Assembly (NCBI RefSeq): GCF_031453615.1
Contig: NZ_JAVIZT010000001.1
Location: forward strand, 806,001 to 870,000
Origin: Microbacterium sp. SORGH_AS_0428
Lineage (GTDB): Bacteria; Actinomycetota; Actinomycetes; Actinomycetales; Microbacteriaceae
Direction: 5' to 3'
Length of the DNA: 64,000 nt
Made by a program: the position numbers and the translations under genes. The notes beneath the pieces are model-generated. The model worked only from the letters and a program-made list of their open reading frames with translations. It had not been told where the DNA came from and ran no database searches. Below, one piece after another: positions 15,664 to 24,561 of the stretch. Every line of letters begins with the position of its first letter. Position 1 is the stretch's first letter.

Positions 15664-16892
15664 CAGGCGCTCCGTGTGGCAGCGGCGCCGAAGGCGGCAC
15701 CGACCGGCTGCGGGGTGTCCTGGTAAGGAGAGCCCGAAGTCAGGTTGTCACCGCGGTTGGCGCGCGGGGTGGCCTGACGGGGCTCGGCGTCGCCGTACGT
15801 CTTGCGCACCAGGTTCTCGTGGGTGGGCGCGTCCGGCACGTCGGCGGGACGGTTCTTCGCGAGCTCCTTGCGCAGCACCGGCACGACCTCGCCACCCAGG
15901 ATGTCGAGCTGCTCGAGCACGATCTTCAGAGGCAGACCCGCGTGGTCCATGAGGAACAGCTGGCGCTGGTAGTCGCCGAACAGGTCGCGCATACCGGCGT
16001 AGCGGTCGATGACCTGCTGGGGCGAGCCGACGGTGAGGGGCGTCATCTGCGTGAAGTCCTCCATCGACGGGCCGTGTCCGTAGACGGGGGCGTTGTCGAA
16101 GTAGGGACGGAACTCGTTGACGGCGTCCTGCGAGTTGGCGCGCATGAACACCTGTCCGCCGAGGCCCACGATCGCCTGCTCGGGCGTGCCGTGTCCGTAG
16201 TGGGCGTAGCGCTGACGGTACAGCGCGATCAGGCGCTGGTAGTGCTCGGCCGGCCAGAAGATGTTGTTCGCGAAGAAGCCGTCACCGTAGTAGGCGGCCT
16301 GCTCGGCGACCTCCGGCGTGCGGATCGAGCCGTGCCACACGAAGGGAGGCACACCGTCGAGGGGACGCGGGGTGGCGGTGAAGCCCTGCAGCGGGGTGCG
16401 GAACTTGCCCTCCCAGTCCACGACGTCCTCACGCCACAGCTTGTGCAGCAGCGCATAGTTCTCCAGCGCGATGGGCAAGCCCTGACGGATGTCCTTGCCG
16501 AACCAGGGGTAGACAGGGCCGGTGTTGCCGCGTCCGAGCATGATGTCGGTGCGGCCGTTGGAGACGTGCTGCAGCATCGCGAAGTCCTCGGCGATCTTCA
16601 CCGGGTCGTTCGTGGTGATGAGAGTCGTGGCGGTCGACACGAGCAGCCGCTCGGTCTGCGCGGCGATCGCTGCGAGCGTCGTGGTCGGCGACGACGACCA
16701 GAAGGGCGGGTTGTGGTGCTCGCCGAGGGCGAAGACGTCCAGCCCCACCTCCTCGGCGTGCTTGGCGATCGTGATGGTGTTGCGGATGCGCTCCGCTTCG
16801 CTCGGGGTGTGACCCGACACCGGGTCCTGGGTGATGTCCGAGACCGTGAAGATGCCGAACTGCATTCCCGGCCAGGTGGTGTTCTCGCTCAC
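15663..16892 (-). CDS. LLM class flavin-dependent monooxygenase, CE1758 family
   Basis: This 409-residue TIM-barrel bacterial-luciferase-like monooxygenase has FGIFTVSDITQDP at the N-terminus, FALGEHHNPPFWSSSP near residue 55 and a SNGRTDIMLGRGNTGPV segment, all diagnostic of the family. It uses FMNH2 from the coupled reductase downstream and O2. The GTG at 16892 has AGAGGA three bases upstream. An unusually AT-rich block (16931-16962) lies in its promoter region. The substrate cannot be inferred from sequence. Confidence 0.9.
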   Translation of the reverse strand: MSENTTWPGMQFGIFTVSDITQDPVSGHTPSEAERIRNTITIAKHAEEVGLDVFALGEHHNPPFWSSSPTTTLAAIAAQTERLLVSTATTLITTNDPVKIAEDFAMLQHVSNGRTDIMLGRGNTGPVYPWFGKDIRQGLPIALENYALLHKLWREDVVDWEGKFRTPLQGFTATPRPLDGVPPFVWHGSIRTPEVAEQAAYYGDGFFANNIFWPAEHYQRLIALYRQRYAHYGHGTPEQAIVGLGGQVFMRANSQDAVNEFRPYFDNAPVYGHGPSMEDFTQMTPLTVGSPQQVIDRYAGMRDLFGDYQRQLFLMDHAGLPLKIVLEQLDILGGEVVPVLRKELAKNRPADVPDAPTHENLVRKTYGDAEPRQATPRANRGDNLTSGSPYQDTPQPVGAAFGAAATRSA

Positions 16893-16930
16893 GATTCCTC
16901 TTCCGCTTCCCGGGTGCGTGCCCGCATCCG

Positions 16931-16962
16931 TTTCTATGCGATTGAATATATCCCCTATAACG
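16931..16962 (-). promoter_or_regulatory. AT-rich promoter/operator block of the LLM-FMN reductase pair
   Basis: In a region of about 70 percent GC this block is mostly A+T. On the minus strand it reads GTTATAGGGGATATATTC, followed by AATCGCATAGAAAC. TATAGG or TATATT could be a -10 box 45-60 bases before the monooxygenase start, and TATA-gggga-TATA is a small inverted repeat. A regulator site is plausible but unassigned. Confidence 0.35.
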
Positions 16963-16976
16963 CGTCGGGGTCGAGG

Positions 16977-17876
16977 TTATTCCCGGCGATCGGCGGCCGA
17001 TTCGTACAGATGACGCAGATCCCTGCTCAGTTGGTGGGGCACCGTCTCGCTCGGCGAATGACCGGTGTCGTAGACGACCGCCCGCGCCCCGATCCGCGAC
17101 GCATAGGCGCGATAATCGAACTCGGGCCAGAGATCGTGCGTGCCGGTGGCGACGAGCTTGGGCAGGTCGAGGCCCGCGACGGCGGCCGTGACATCGGGCA
17201 TCGTCATCATGAGGCCCACGATGTCGGTCACGCTCGAGCGTCGGGTCAACGCGAACCGCTCGCGCACGAAGCGCAGCCTGCCCGGCGGCACGCGATTGAG
17301 GTTGTTGCGGATCCCCCAGAGCATGAGCCCGGCACCCGCGCGCGGCCCCGCCGCATCCGAAAGGCGTCCGATGCGCTTGACGCCGCGGAACACCTGCCCC
17401 GTGGCCGGCGGGCAGGTCACGAGCGCGAGAGTCGCGAAGAGGTCGGGGCGCGCGACGAGCGCGAGCTGGGCGACGAGGCCGGCGAAGCTGTATCCCAGCA
17501 CGTGCACGGGGGCGGACCCGGTCTCGAGCACCGCGATCATGTCGTCCACGAACAGCGGGTAGTCGTAGTGCCGCCGGGGCGGTAGGAGGTTCTCCGGCCC
17601 CGCGGCCGCCGATTCGTACTGACCCGCCAGATCGTAGGACTCGACCCGGTAGCCCGCGGCGGCGAGCAGCGGCATGACGAGCACGAAGTCCTCCTTCGAC
17701 CCGGTCACCCCGGGAGCGAGCAGAACCCTGGGGCCGTCCGCCGGGCCGAGCGAGACACGGGCCAACGGGCCCGACGGGGCCACGACGACATCGCGCACGG
17801 CGTCCGGCGGGAACAGATGCCAATCCACGTCGCCGAGAGATCGGTCCTGCCAGGCAGCATCCTCGCGCACGACCAT
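16977..17876 (-). CDS. alpha/beta hydrolase
   Basis: The 299-residue product is an alpha/beta hydrolase-fold enzyme. The nucleophile elbow GYSFAG carries the catalytic Ser, an oxyanion-hole region follows LLAPGVTGSKEDF, a late acid lies in ATGTHDLWPEFDY, and the catalytic His is probably in YDTGHSPSET near the C-terminus. The substrate is unknown. The ATG at 17876 is preferred to upstream in-frame starts because GGGG lies six bases before it. It lies upstream of the LLM monooxygenase pair on the same strand, with an 84-base gap that appears to hold a separate promoter. Confidence 0.82.
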   Translation of the reverse strand: MVVREDAAWQDRSLGDVDWHLFPPDAVRDVVVAPSGPLARVSLGPADGPRVLLAPGVTGSKEDFVLVMPLLAAAGYRVESYDLAGQYESAAAGPENLLPPRRHYDYPLFVDDMIAVLETGSAPVHVLGYSFAGLVAQLALVARPDLFATLALVTCPPATGQVFRGVKRIGRLSDAAGPRAGAGLMLWGIRNNLNRVPPGRLRFVRERFALTRRSSVTDIVGLMMTMPDVTAAVAGLDLPKLVATGTHDLWPEFDYRAYASRIGARAVVYDTGHSPSETVPHQLSRDLRHLYESAADRRE

Positions 17877-17961
17877 CGACACCCCCTCACCGGTGGCCAC
17901 ACCCTACTGCCTCCCTGTACGGGCGACACGCGCACCACGCGCACCGGTAGGGTCGCACGCG

Positions 17962-19077
17962 ATGAGCCTTCCGCCGACCCCCGCGCCCGCGCGCCCGAAG
18001 CGCCGGGTGCCGTTCTGGGACAACGCGCGCTTCGCATCGATCGTCCTGGTCGTACTCGGGCACGCCACGCAACGCCTCATCTACGACTCGGATGCGGCCC
18101 TCGCGCTCTACCTGGTCGTGTACGCCTTCCACATGCCCGCCTTCGCCGTCATCTCGGGGTACTTCTCGAAGGCGGGCGTTCCGGGCAAGCGGCAGATGGC
18201 CCGCGTCGTCACCGACATCCTGCTGCCCTACCTCATCTTCGAGACCCTCTGGACGATCACCAAGTTCCTCGTGGAGGGGGCGGCCAACCCGAACCCGACC
18301 CAGCCCTCGTGGACGCTGTGGTTCCTGCTCGCGCTCGGGATCTTCCGCGTCGTCCTGCCCTACCTCGCCCTCCTGCGCTGGCCGCTGCTGTGGGCCCTGG
18401 TGGTCTCGATCGGCGTGGGATACCTGCCGAACATCGACTCCACGCTGTCCCTGTCGCGCACGATGGGACTCCTGTTCTTCTTCACCCTCGGCTGGTGGCT
18501 GCGCGAGCACGACATCGTCGAGCGCTTCTCACTGCTGGCTCGTCCGTGGTGGAGCCGCATCGCCGCTGCCGTGGTGCTGGCCGGTGCCGGCGCGGTCGCG
18601 TGGATCTTCATCGACCTGTGGCGGGCGATCGATCTGCGCACCTGGCTCTTCTACGAGGACGCCTACTCCGACCTCGGTGGCGAGCAGTGGTGGGCCGGCG
18701 GCATCCGGCTCGCGCTGATGGCGATCGCCCTGGTGCTGACCGCCGCCTTCCTCGCGCTCGTGCCCCGGCGGGCCGCGTGGTGGACCTCGTTCGGGCAGTA
18801 CACGATGTACGTCTACCTGCTGCACTCCTTCGTGCTCTACCCGTTCCGGGAGTCGGGCGTCCTGCGCGGCCTCGATCCGACCTGGTTCTGGTTGCCGGTC
18901 GTCTGCGCCGCATCCGTGCTCATCGCGTTGGCACTCGCGACGGCGCCGGTGCGCCGGGTGTTCCGCCCCCTCGTCGAGCCGCGCTGGTCGTGGCTGTTCG
19001 CCGACCGCACCCTGGCACGTCGCGAAGGGCACCGCAGCGATCCGACCGGTTCGCGCCGCGCTCCCGAGCGCCGCTGA
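17962..19077 (+). CDS. acyltransferase family 3 membrane protein
   Basis: This 371-residue polytopic protein has about ten hydrophobic segments and the acyltransferase-3 opening FWDNARFASIVLVVLGHATQ, with the catalytic-type histidine in H-A-T. The family O-acylates sugars of exopolysaccharide or envelope glycolipids, or modifies peptidoglycan, from the cytoplasmic side. There is no C-terminal SGNH domain. It converges with efeB, leaving only six bases between stops. TAGGGT eight bases before the ATG suggests a leaderless start. Confidence 0.85.
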   Translation: MSLPPTPAPARPKRRVPFWDNARFASIVLVVLGHATQRLIYDSDAALALYLVVYAFHMPAFAVISGYFSKAGVPGKRQMARVVTDILLPYLIFETLWTITKFLVEGAANPNPTQPSWTLWFLLALGIFRVVLPYLALLRWPLLWALVVSIGVGYLPNIDSTLSLSRTMGLLFFFTLGWWLREHDIVERFSLLARPWWSRIAAAVVLAGAGAVAWIFIDLWRAIDLRTWLFYEDAYSDLGGEQWWAGGIRLALMAIALVLTAAFLALVPRRAAWWTSFGQYTMYVYLLHSFVLYPFRESGVLRGLDPTWFWLPVVCAASVLIALALATAPVRRVFRPLVEPRWSWLFADRTLARREGHRSDPTGSRRAPERR

Positions 19078-19083
19078 ACCCGC

Positions 19084-20388
19084 TCAGGCGAAGAGCTCGG
19101 CTCCTACGAACGAGCCCTCCCGGACACCGCCCGGCACGGCCCAGATCCCGGAGCCGACGTGACGCAGGTACTCCGTGAGGAGGTCCCGCGCGAGCGCCTT
19201 CTGCACCGTGATGAACTGCTCGGGCGAGCGCTGGTAGGACAGGAAGAACAGCCCCGCCTCCAGCGCGCCCCGCCCGTCGTTGCCGTCGACGAAGTTGTAG
19301 CCGCGACGCAGGATGCGGATCCCGCCGTTGTTGTCAGGGTGGGCGAGGCTGACGTGGGAGGCGCGGTCGATGCGGGGCGCGCCGGACGCATCCTTCGCCG
19401 AGAAGTCCGGTGCGGTGAACTCCTCCCCGCCCGACAGCGGAGCGCCCTCGCGCTTGTCGCGCCCGATCGTGCGCTCCTGCTCCATGAGCCGCAGGCGGTC
19501 CCATGTCTCGATCGTCTGGCGGATGCGGCGGGCGACGAGGTAGCTGCCGCCGGCGAGCCACGCGGGTCCCTCATCCCCGACCCACACGTGCTCCGCGAGC
19601 GCCGCGGTGTCGGTGGCGAGGATGTTGGCCGTGCCGTCCTTGAAGCCGAACAGGTTGCGGGGCGTCGACTGGGCGGCCGTCGTCTTCGATGTGCGGCCGA
19701 AGCCCAGCTGCGCCCAGCGGATGCGGGCGCGTCCGAACGCGATGCGGCTGAGGTTGCGGATGGCGTGGACGGCGACCTGCGGGTCGTCGGCGCAGGCTTG
19801 GATGCAGAGGTCGCCGTCCGAGTTCAGCGGGTCCAGATCGTCGCCGACGAAGCGCGGCAGCGTCGTCAGCAGATCGGGGCGACGATCGGCGATCCCGAAG
19901 CGGTCGACGCCGTCGCGCTCGAAGAGCCCGGGGCCGAATCCGAAGGTGATCGTCAGGGAGCTCGCGGGCAGCCCGAGCGCCTCCCCCGTGTCGTCCGGCG
20001 GAGCCTGGGGCGAACCTCCCACCGCGCCCGATGCGCTGACGTCGAGCCCCTGCGTCATGCGCGATGCCGCGTACGACCAGTCCTGGAGGAGCGAGACGAG
20101 GTCGTCGCGCGTCAGGTCGTCGTCGAGGTCGAAGGCGGCGAAGTGCAGGTGGTCCTGCACCTGGGTCGTGATCCCCGCCTGGTGATCGCCGAAGAAGACG
20201 TGGACGCCGTCCGCATCGGCGGCGGATGCGGAGCCTGCGACCGCCGTCGCCACTCCTGCGCCGCCGGCACCGCCGATGGCGAGGCCGGCGGCGCCGGCGC
20301 CCAGCAGACCGAGAAGGCCTCGTCGGCTGAGCCCGGAAGGGGCGCCGACGGGCTCGATCGGCTGGGCGTCGGACTGCTGTTCGTTCAC
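19084..20388 (-). CDS. efeB: EfeB deferrochelatase / DyP-type peroxidase
   Basis: EfeB is the Tat-exported heme peroxidase of the EfeUOB iron-uptake system and oxidises Fe(II) or extracts iron from heme. The 434-residue product has a twin-arginine signal (SRRGLLGLLGAGAAG, RR at 22-23). Its DyP domain contains NLFGFKDGTAN (the GxxDG motif with catalytic Asp) and the proximal heme ligand in RASHVSLAHP. The GTG at 20388 overlaps the efeO stop (GTGA), so the two are coupled. It is the last gene of the operon behind the iron box at 22553-22571. Confidence 0.95.
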   Translation of the reverse strand: MNEQQSDAQPIEPVGAPSGLSRRGLLGLLGAGAAGLAIGGAGGAGVATAVAGSASAADADGVHVFFGDHQAGITTQVQDHLHFAAFDLDDDLTRDDLVSLLQDWSYAASRMTQGLDVSASGAVGGSPQAPPDDTGEALGLPASSLTITFGFGPGLFERDGVDRFGIADRRPDLLTTLPRFVGDDLDPLNSDGDLCIQACADDPQVAVHAIRNLSRIAFGRARIRWAQLGFGRTSKTTAAQSTPRNLFGFKDGTANILATDTAALAEHVWVGDEGPAWLAGGSYLVARRIRQTIETWDRLRLMEQERTIGRDKREGAPLSGGEEFTAPDFSAKDASGAPRIDRASHVSLAHPDNNGGIRILRRGYNFVDGNDGRGALEAGLFFLSYQRSPEQFITVQKALARDLLTEYLRHVGSGIWAVPGGVREGSFVGAELFA

Positions 20389-21614
20389 GAGAGGACGGTC
20401 ACCGTCAGACGCGACAGCGGCTCGGCGAGCGCGTTGATGAGATCGGTCAGGGTGCGCTTGTCGGCCTCGGTCAGCGTCGAGTATGCGACGAACGAGGTGT
20501 CCGCGCTGCCGTAGGTCGCCAGCTGCGCCTCGAGATCGGCGTAACCCTTGTCGATGGCCGTCACGAGCTTCTGCCCGTCCGCTCCCTTGCTCTCTGCGAA
20601 GTCGCGCACGAGCGAGTAGGCCATCTTGGAGCCCTCGACGTTGGCGGCGAAGTCGTAGAGGTCGGTGCCGCTCCACCAGTCCTCTTCGCCGGAGATCTTG
20701 CCGTTCGCGACCTCATCGAGCAGCGCGATGGCGCCGTTCGAGATGCCCGCGATGCCCTGCGCGTCGAGCGCGCTGACGAAGTCGTCGGAGTGGACGTAGT
20801 CGTTGAGCTCGGCCACATCCGCCACGAGCTGGTCGGCGTGCTCCGTGCGCTGCGCGGGCGTGGAGGGCGTCCAGTCCTGCCAGGCGGGGGTGGCGCCGTC
20901 GGCGTTGAGCGCGTCCTGCGCGGGAACCCAGAGGTCCTTCTCGATGCGGTGGAATCCGGTCCAGTCCAGACCCTCGGCGACCGCATCCACCTCGCGGTAG
21001 TCGATCTTGGGGTCGAGATCGCCCAGGGACTCGGCGACCGGCTCGATACGCTCGTAGGAGGAGCGCACCTGCGGGAAGGACGTCCGGGCGGTCGCGTCGT
21101 CACCGGCGACGTAGGCGGCCGTGAAGGCGGCGACAGCGGGGACGAGCTGCTCGACCTGGTCCTTCACGAAGGCGGCGTACAGCGAGACGGCCTGCTGCTT
21201 CTGCGCGGCGTCGTCGCCGGACGCGGCGATCGCGTCGCCGGTGACGGTGAAGCCGGCCCGCCCGACGCCGTCACCGACCATGCCGGGCTTGCAGAGGGTG
21301 AAGTAGTTGCCGGGCTGCGCGACGACCGTGAGCGTCCGCGAGGCACCGGGAGCGATGTTCTCGACCTCGCCGACGATGCGCAGGCCGTCTTCGGCAAGCA
21401 GATAGAACTCGCTGACCTGCGAGCCCGTGTTGGTGACGTCGAAGGCCAGGGTGCCACTGGTCGCGGTCGCCGTGGGCAGATCGCACGCGGAATCGCTCGC
21501 CGTGACGGCGAGGGCGTCGGATGCGGCCACGTCGGCCTTGGCGACGCATCCGGCGAGCGCGAGCGAGGTGATGACGAGCGCTGCGGCGCCGCCGATCAGA
21601 CGAGGAGCTGTCAT
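20385..21614 (-). CDS. efeO: EfeO iron-uptake lipoprotein (cupredoxin + imelysin/M75)
   Basis: The 409-residue lipoprotein has a lipobox ALAGC with Cys23. It has an N-terminal cupredoxin-like domain (about 40-140) and a C-terminal imelysin/peptidase M75 domain with the metal-site motif GFHRIEKDLW near residue 215. EfeO is thought to bind Fe and pass it to the EfeU permease. The ATG at 21614 overlaps the efeU stop by four bases. It is the middle gene of efeUOB. Confidence 0.95.
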   Translation of the reverse strand: MTAPRLIGGAAALVITSLALAGCVAKADVAASDALAVTASDSACDLPTATATSGTLAFDVTNTGSQVSEFYLLAEDGLRIVGEVENIAPGASRTLTVVAQPGNYFTLCKPGMVGDGVGRAGFTVTGDAIAASGDDAAQKQQAVSLYAAFVKDQVEQLVPAVAAFTAAYVAGDDATARTSFPQVRSSYERIEPVAESLGDLDPKIDYREVDAVAEGLDWTGFHRIEKDLWVPAQDALNADGATPAWQDWTPSTPAQRTEHADQLVADVAELNDYVHSDDFVSALDAQGIAGISNGAIALLDEVANGKISGEEDWWSGTDLYDFAANVEGSKMAYSLVRDFAESKGADGQKLVTAIDKGYADLEAQLATYGSADTSFVAYSTLTEADKRTLTDLINALAEPLSRLTVTVLS

Positions 21615-22537
21615 GGGGTTCCTTGATGTGCGGGAGCGACGGCTTCTTGCGCTCGGTGGGACCGCGGATGCGAACGCGCTCCGCGGAAGAAGAGGGTGCC
21701 GACCACGGCGATGTAGACGCCCCACGCGATGACCTGCAGCCACGTCATCTGCGGCATGAATCCGACGGTGGCCTGCAGCAGCACCGCGACGGGGCCGCCG
21801 GGGGCGATGATCGCCGACAGATCGAAGGCCCACCCGAAGGGGAATCCGGCGAGGCCGACGCCCACGACACCGGTGGCCGCGTCGATGGTGGCGGCGTCGG
21901 AGAAGGGCCCCGGGAGCACGCCCGCCTCCTGCAGGTCGTGCACGCCGTAGGCGAGGACGCCGGCGGCGACGATGATGAGCAGGGCGCCGGTCCAGGTGAA
22001 GAACACCCGCAGGTCGAGACGGATCATGCCGCGCGAGATGAGCGCACCCAGCACGACGGCCAGGGCGAGGCCGAGGACCGCGCCGCCGAGGGCCGCCGGC
22101 GCATCGCCGAAGGACTGCACCATCGACCACAGCAGCAGGGTCGTCTCCAGCCCCTCGCGGGCGACGGAGATGAAGCCGATGACGACGATGCCCCACAGCG
22201 CCCCCGTCGCGAGCGCGCGATCGACGTCGCCCTCCAGGGCCCGCTTGAGGCCCCGGCCGGCCCGCTGCATCCAGAAGATCATCCATGTGACCATCGCGAC
22301 GGCGACCAGCGACAGACCTCCGCCCAGGATCTCCTGCGCCTCGAAGGTCAGCGCGTAGGCGCCGAACGTGAGGACGGCGCCGACCACGAGTGAGAGCAGG
22401 ACGGCCAGTCCGACGCCCATCCACAGCCGCGGGAGGACATCACGCCGGCCGAGCCGGGAGAGGTAGGCGGCGAGGATGCCGACGACGATGGCGGCCTCGA
22501 GGCCTTCACGCAGACCGATCAGCAGACTCGACAGCAC
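21611..22537 (-). CDS. efeU: EfeU ferrous iron permease (FTR1 family)
   Basis: The 308-residue permease has seven or so membrane helices and two REGLE iron-coordination motifs, at residues 10-14 and 127-131, the signature of Ftr1/EfeU. It moves iron oxidised or delivered by EfeB/EfeO across the cytoplasmic membrane. The GTG at 22537 follows GGATG. It is the first gene of the operon, with the IdeR/DtxR-like box starting 16 bases upstream. Confidence 0.95.
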   Translation of the reverse strand: MLSSLLIGLREGLEAAIVVGILAAYLSRLGRRDVLPRLWMGVGLAVLLSLVVGAVLTFGAYALTFEAQEILGGGLSLVAVAMVTWMIFWMQRAGRGLKRALEGDVDRALATGALWGIVVIGFISVAREGLETTLLLWSMVQSFGDAPAALGGAVLGLALAVVLGALISRGMIRLDLRVFFTWTGALLIIVAAGVLAYGVHDLQEAGVLPGPFSDAATIDAATGVVGVGLAGFPFGWAFDLSAIIAPGGPVAVLLQATVGFMPQMTWLQVIAWGVYIAVVGTLFFRGARSHPRSHRAQEAVAPAHQGTP

Positions 22538-22552
22538 CGCGGCATCCTTCTT

Positions 22553-22571
22553 TCTGGTAAGGCTTACCTAA
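22553..22571 (-). promoter_or_regulatory. IdeR/DtxR-type iron box upstream of efeUOB
   Basis: On the minus strand the 19 bases read TTAGGTAAGCCTTACCAGA. That matches the known IdeR/DtxR consensus (TTAGGTTAGSCTAACCTAA) at 15 of 19 positions. Its place 16-34 bases before the efeU start predicts iron-dependent repression of efeUOB. It is also about 110 bases from the divergent oxygenase gene. Confidence 0.75.
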
Positions 22572-22678
22572 GCCCGGAGCGAGATTACTCCTGTTACGAC
22601 CGGAGGCAAATTCCACGCCGTGCGGTAACGCTCAGCAATATTTCTCCGCGGTGCGGCGCCGGGACGTACCTTCGGTGC

Positions 22679-23686
22679 ATGACCACGCCTTCCCTTCCCG
22701 TCCTGGACTTCTCCCGCCTTTCCGACGGTCCGGATGCGGTCGCCGCCTTCCGCGACGACCTGCGCCGGGCGACGCACGAGGTGGGCTTCTTCTACCTCAC
22801 GGGGACGGGCGTCGATGACCTGGCGTTGCGCCTCGAGAAGGTGGCGCGCGCTTTCTTCGCACTGCCTGAGGCCGACAAGCTGGCGATCGAGAACGTCAAC
22901 AGCCCGCACTTCCGCGGGTACACGCGCATCGGCGGCGAGCGCACCCAGGGGCAGGTCGACTGGCGCGAGCAGATCGACATCGGGCCCGAGCGCGCGGCCG
23001 TCACCGACCCCGCCGCTCCCGACTTCGAGCGCCTCACCGGCCCCAACCTCTGGCCCGAGGCGCTTCCGGAGTTGCGCGAGGTCGTGCAGGAGTGGCACGA
23101 CAGGCTGAGCGAGGTCGCGATCACGCTGCTGCGCCAGTGGGCGCTGGCGCTGGGAGCCGCTGAGGACTTCTTCGACCCGTACTTCGCGGATCCGGGCACG
23201 CTCATCAAGATCGTGCGCTACCCCGGCAGCCGCGAGCCGGAGCCGCAGCAGGGCGTCGGCGCCCATAAGGACTCCGGTGTCCTGACCCTGCTCTGGGTGG
23301 AGCCGGGCAAGGGCGGGCTGCAGGTCGAGCGCGACGGCGGATGGGTCGATGCTCCCCCGGTCGACGGCGCGTTCGTCGTCAACATCGGCGAGCTCCTCGA
23401 GTACGCGACCCAGGGGTATCTCATCGCCACCAACCACCGGGTCGTCTCGCCGCGCTACCCCGAAGACCGCATCTCGGTGCCGTTCTTCTTCAACCCCGCA
23501 CTCGATGCCCAGCTGCCCCTCATCCAGCTCCCGTCGGAGCTGGCGGCACGTTCGCGGGGTGTGACCGAAGACCCCACGAACCCGATCTACGCCCGCTACG
23601 GCGAGAACGCGCTGAAGTCCCGGCTGCGCGCGCACCCGGACGTGGCGGCGATCCATCACGCGGATCTCCTGGCCGCCCGCGCCTGA
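22679..23686 (+). CDS. isopenicillin N synthase-like Fe(II)/2-oxoglutarate oxygenase
   Basis: The 335-residue product is an IPNS/2OG-Fe(II) dioxygenase superfamily member. An N-terminal DIOX_N region (about 6-125) is followed by the double-stranded beta-helix with His196-x-Asp198 (GAHKDSG), His253 (TNHRVV) and Arg264-x-Ser266, the usual 2-oxoglutarate carboxylate ligands. The substrate is unknown. It is divergent from the iron-uptake operon, and its Fe(II) need makes shared iron control plausible. TACCTT lies six bases before the ATG, suggesting a leaderless transcript. Confidence 0.88.
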   Translation: MTTPSLPVLDFSRLSDGPDAVAAFRDDLRRATHEVGFFYLTGTGVDDLALRLEKVARAFFALPEADKLAIENVNSPHFRGYTRIGGERTQGQVDWREQIDIGPERAAVTDPAAPDFERLTGPNLWPEALPELREVVQEWHDRLSEVAITLLRQWALALGAAEDFFDPYFADPGTLIKIVRYPGSREPEPQQGVGAHKDSGVLTLLWVEPGKGGLQVERDGGWVDAPPVDGAFVVNIGELLEYATQGYLIATNHRVVSPRYPEDRISVPFFFNPALDAQLPLIQLPSELAARSRGVTEDPTNPIYARYGENALKSRLRAHPDVAAIHHADLLAARA

Positions 23687-23743
23687 CCCACCCCCTCACC
23701 GCGCCCGGGCGCCCGCATCCGCCGCTCCCGCATCCACCCACTT

Positions 23744-23820
23744 GACCGCGAGACTGCATTTCCCTCACGAGATCACGGGTAAACACAGTGATCTCGTGCA
23801 GAAGATGCAGTCTCGCGGTC
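23744..23820. repeat. two-tier palindromic intergenic element
   Basis: The 77 bp fold as an outer 16-bp perfect stem (GACCGCGAGACTGCAT, 23744-23759, against ATGCAGTCTCGCGGTC, 23805-23820). An inner 11-bp perfect stem follows (CACGAGATCAC, 23766-23776, against GTGATCTCGTG, 23788-23798). It lies between the oxygenase and the rpsO terminator and encodes nothing. A separate ordinary terminator follows, so it is not needed for rpsO. Confidence 0.75.
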
Positions 23821-23855
23821 TTTAGGGGGATCCGGATGCGGTGGGCGCACAAAAG

Positions 23856-23888
23856 CGAAGGCCGCCCCACACCGTGGGGCGGCCTTCG
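23856..23888 (-). terminator. rpsO terminator
   Basis: CGAAGGCCGCCCCAC pairs perfectly with GTGGGGCGGCCTTCG around a three-base loop, 30 bases beyond the rpsO stop. On the plus strand AAAA precedes it, giving a short U-run in the rpsO transcript. Confidence 0.85.
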
Positions 23889-23918
23889 AAGAAAGCGATA
23901 TACGCGATCGCGCTGCGA

Positions 23919-24188
23919 TCAGCGGCGCAGACCGAGACGCTCGATGAGCGAACGGTAGCGGTTGATGTCGATGTCCTGCAGGTAGCCCAGCAGGCGACGA
24001 CGCTGACCGACCATGAGGAACAGACCACGACGCGAGTGGTGGTCGTGCTTGTGCTCCTTGAGGTGCTCGGTGAGGTCCTTGATGCGCTGCGTCAGCATCG
24101 CGACCTGCACCTCGGGGGATCCGGTGTCACCGGGGTGCGTCGCGTACTCTTCGATGATCGCCTTCTTGACGTCGTTCTCGAGTGCCAT
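23919..24188 (-). CDS. rpsO: 30S ribosomal protein S15
   Basis: The 89-residue protein is full length for S15, which binds 16S rRNA helix 22 early in small-subunit assembly. Conserved blocks include [35 protein letters not shown] and [10 protein letters not shown]. The ATG at 24188 is the family start. It stands alone here, not next to pnp as in many bacteria, and has its own promoter and terminator. Confidence 0.97.
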   Translation of the reverse strand: MALENDVKKAIIEEYATHPGDTGSPEVQVAMLTQRIKDLTEHLKEHKHDHHSRRGLFLMVGQRRRLLGYLQDIDINRYRSLIERLGLRR

Positions 24189-24279
24189 AGATGGGATCCC
24201 CTTTCTCCTCGTTGCGCGGCGCCCTCCGGCTGATCCGGGGGCTCTCTTTATCCGCGGCCGATCGAACGGCAACCTCGAA

Positions 24280-24308
24280 AGTCTACCAGCGTTCAGCGCG
24301 GGCCCCAA
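24280..24308 (-). promoter_or_regulatory. rpsO: rpsO promoter
   Basis: On the minus strand TTGGGG (plus 24303-24308) and TAGACT (plus 24280-24285) are spaced by 17 bases, a good SigA-type pair. Transcription from it would give a leader of about 85 nt containing a GC-rich stem (GCCCCCGG...CCGGAGGGC). S15 represses its own synthesis through leader structures in other bacteria; whether this stem does so is unknown. Confidence 0.5.
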
Positions 24309-24336
24309 CCGCTCCCGCCGCGGTACGCTCGCACCC

Positions 24337-24561
24337 GTGCAGTTCACCGTCCGCGTCAAGCCCGGCAGCCGACGCGGCCCCCTCGTCGAGTCGGACGCAG
24401 ACGGTGCGTTGACCGTCCACGTGCGTGAGCGCGCGGTCGACGGCGCAGCCAACGCCGGCGTCATCGCCGCCCTCGCCGCGCACCTCGGCGTTCGCCGCGC
24501 GGCCGTCACGATCCGCACGGGTCACGCCGCGCGCATCAAGCGCATCGAGGTCGCCGAGTGA
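24337..24561 (+). CDS. DUF167 (YggU-like) protein
   Basis: This is a 74-residue single-domain DUF167 protein. It has the pattern [12 protein letters not shown], then [15 protein letters not shown] (the conserved A-x-x-G-x-A-N) and a C-terminal [13 protein letters not shown]. The biochemical role of the family is unknown. The GTG at 24337 is seven bases past a TACGCT box, so it is likely leaderless. Its stop overlaps the MFS gene start by four bases (GTGA). Confidence 0.85.
   Translation: MQFTVRVKPGSRRGPLVESDADGALTVHVRERAVDGAANAGVIAALAAHLGVRRAAVTIRTGHAARIKRIEVAE

Noticed and set aside
15819..17585. A 588-codon plus-strand open frame opposite the LLM monooxygenase and hydrolase
   Set aside because: It crosses the promoter space between two real minus-strand genes and shows no protein family features.
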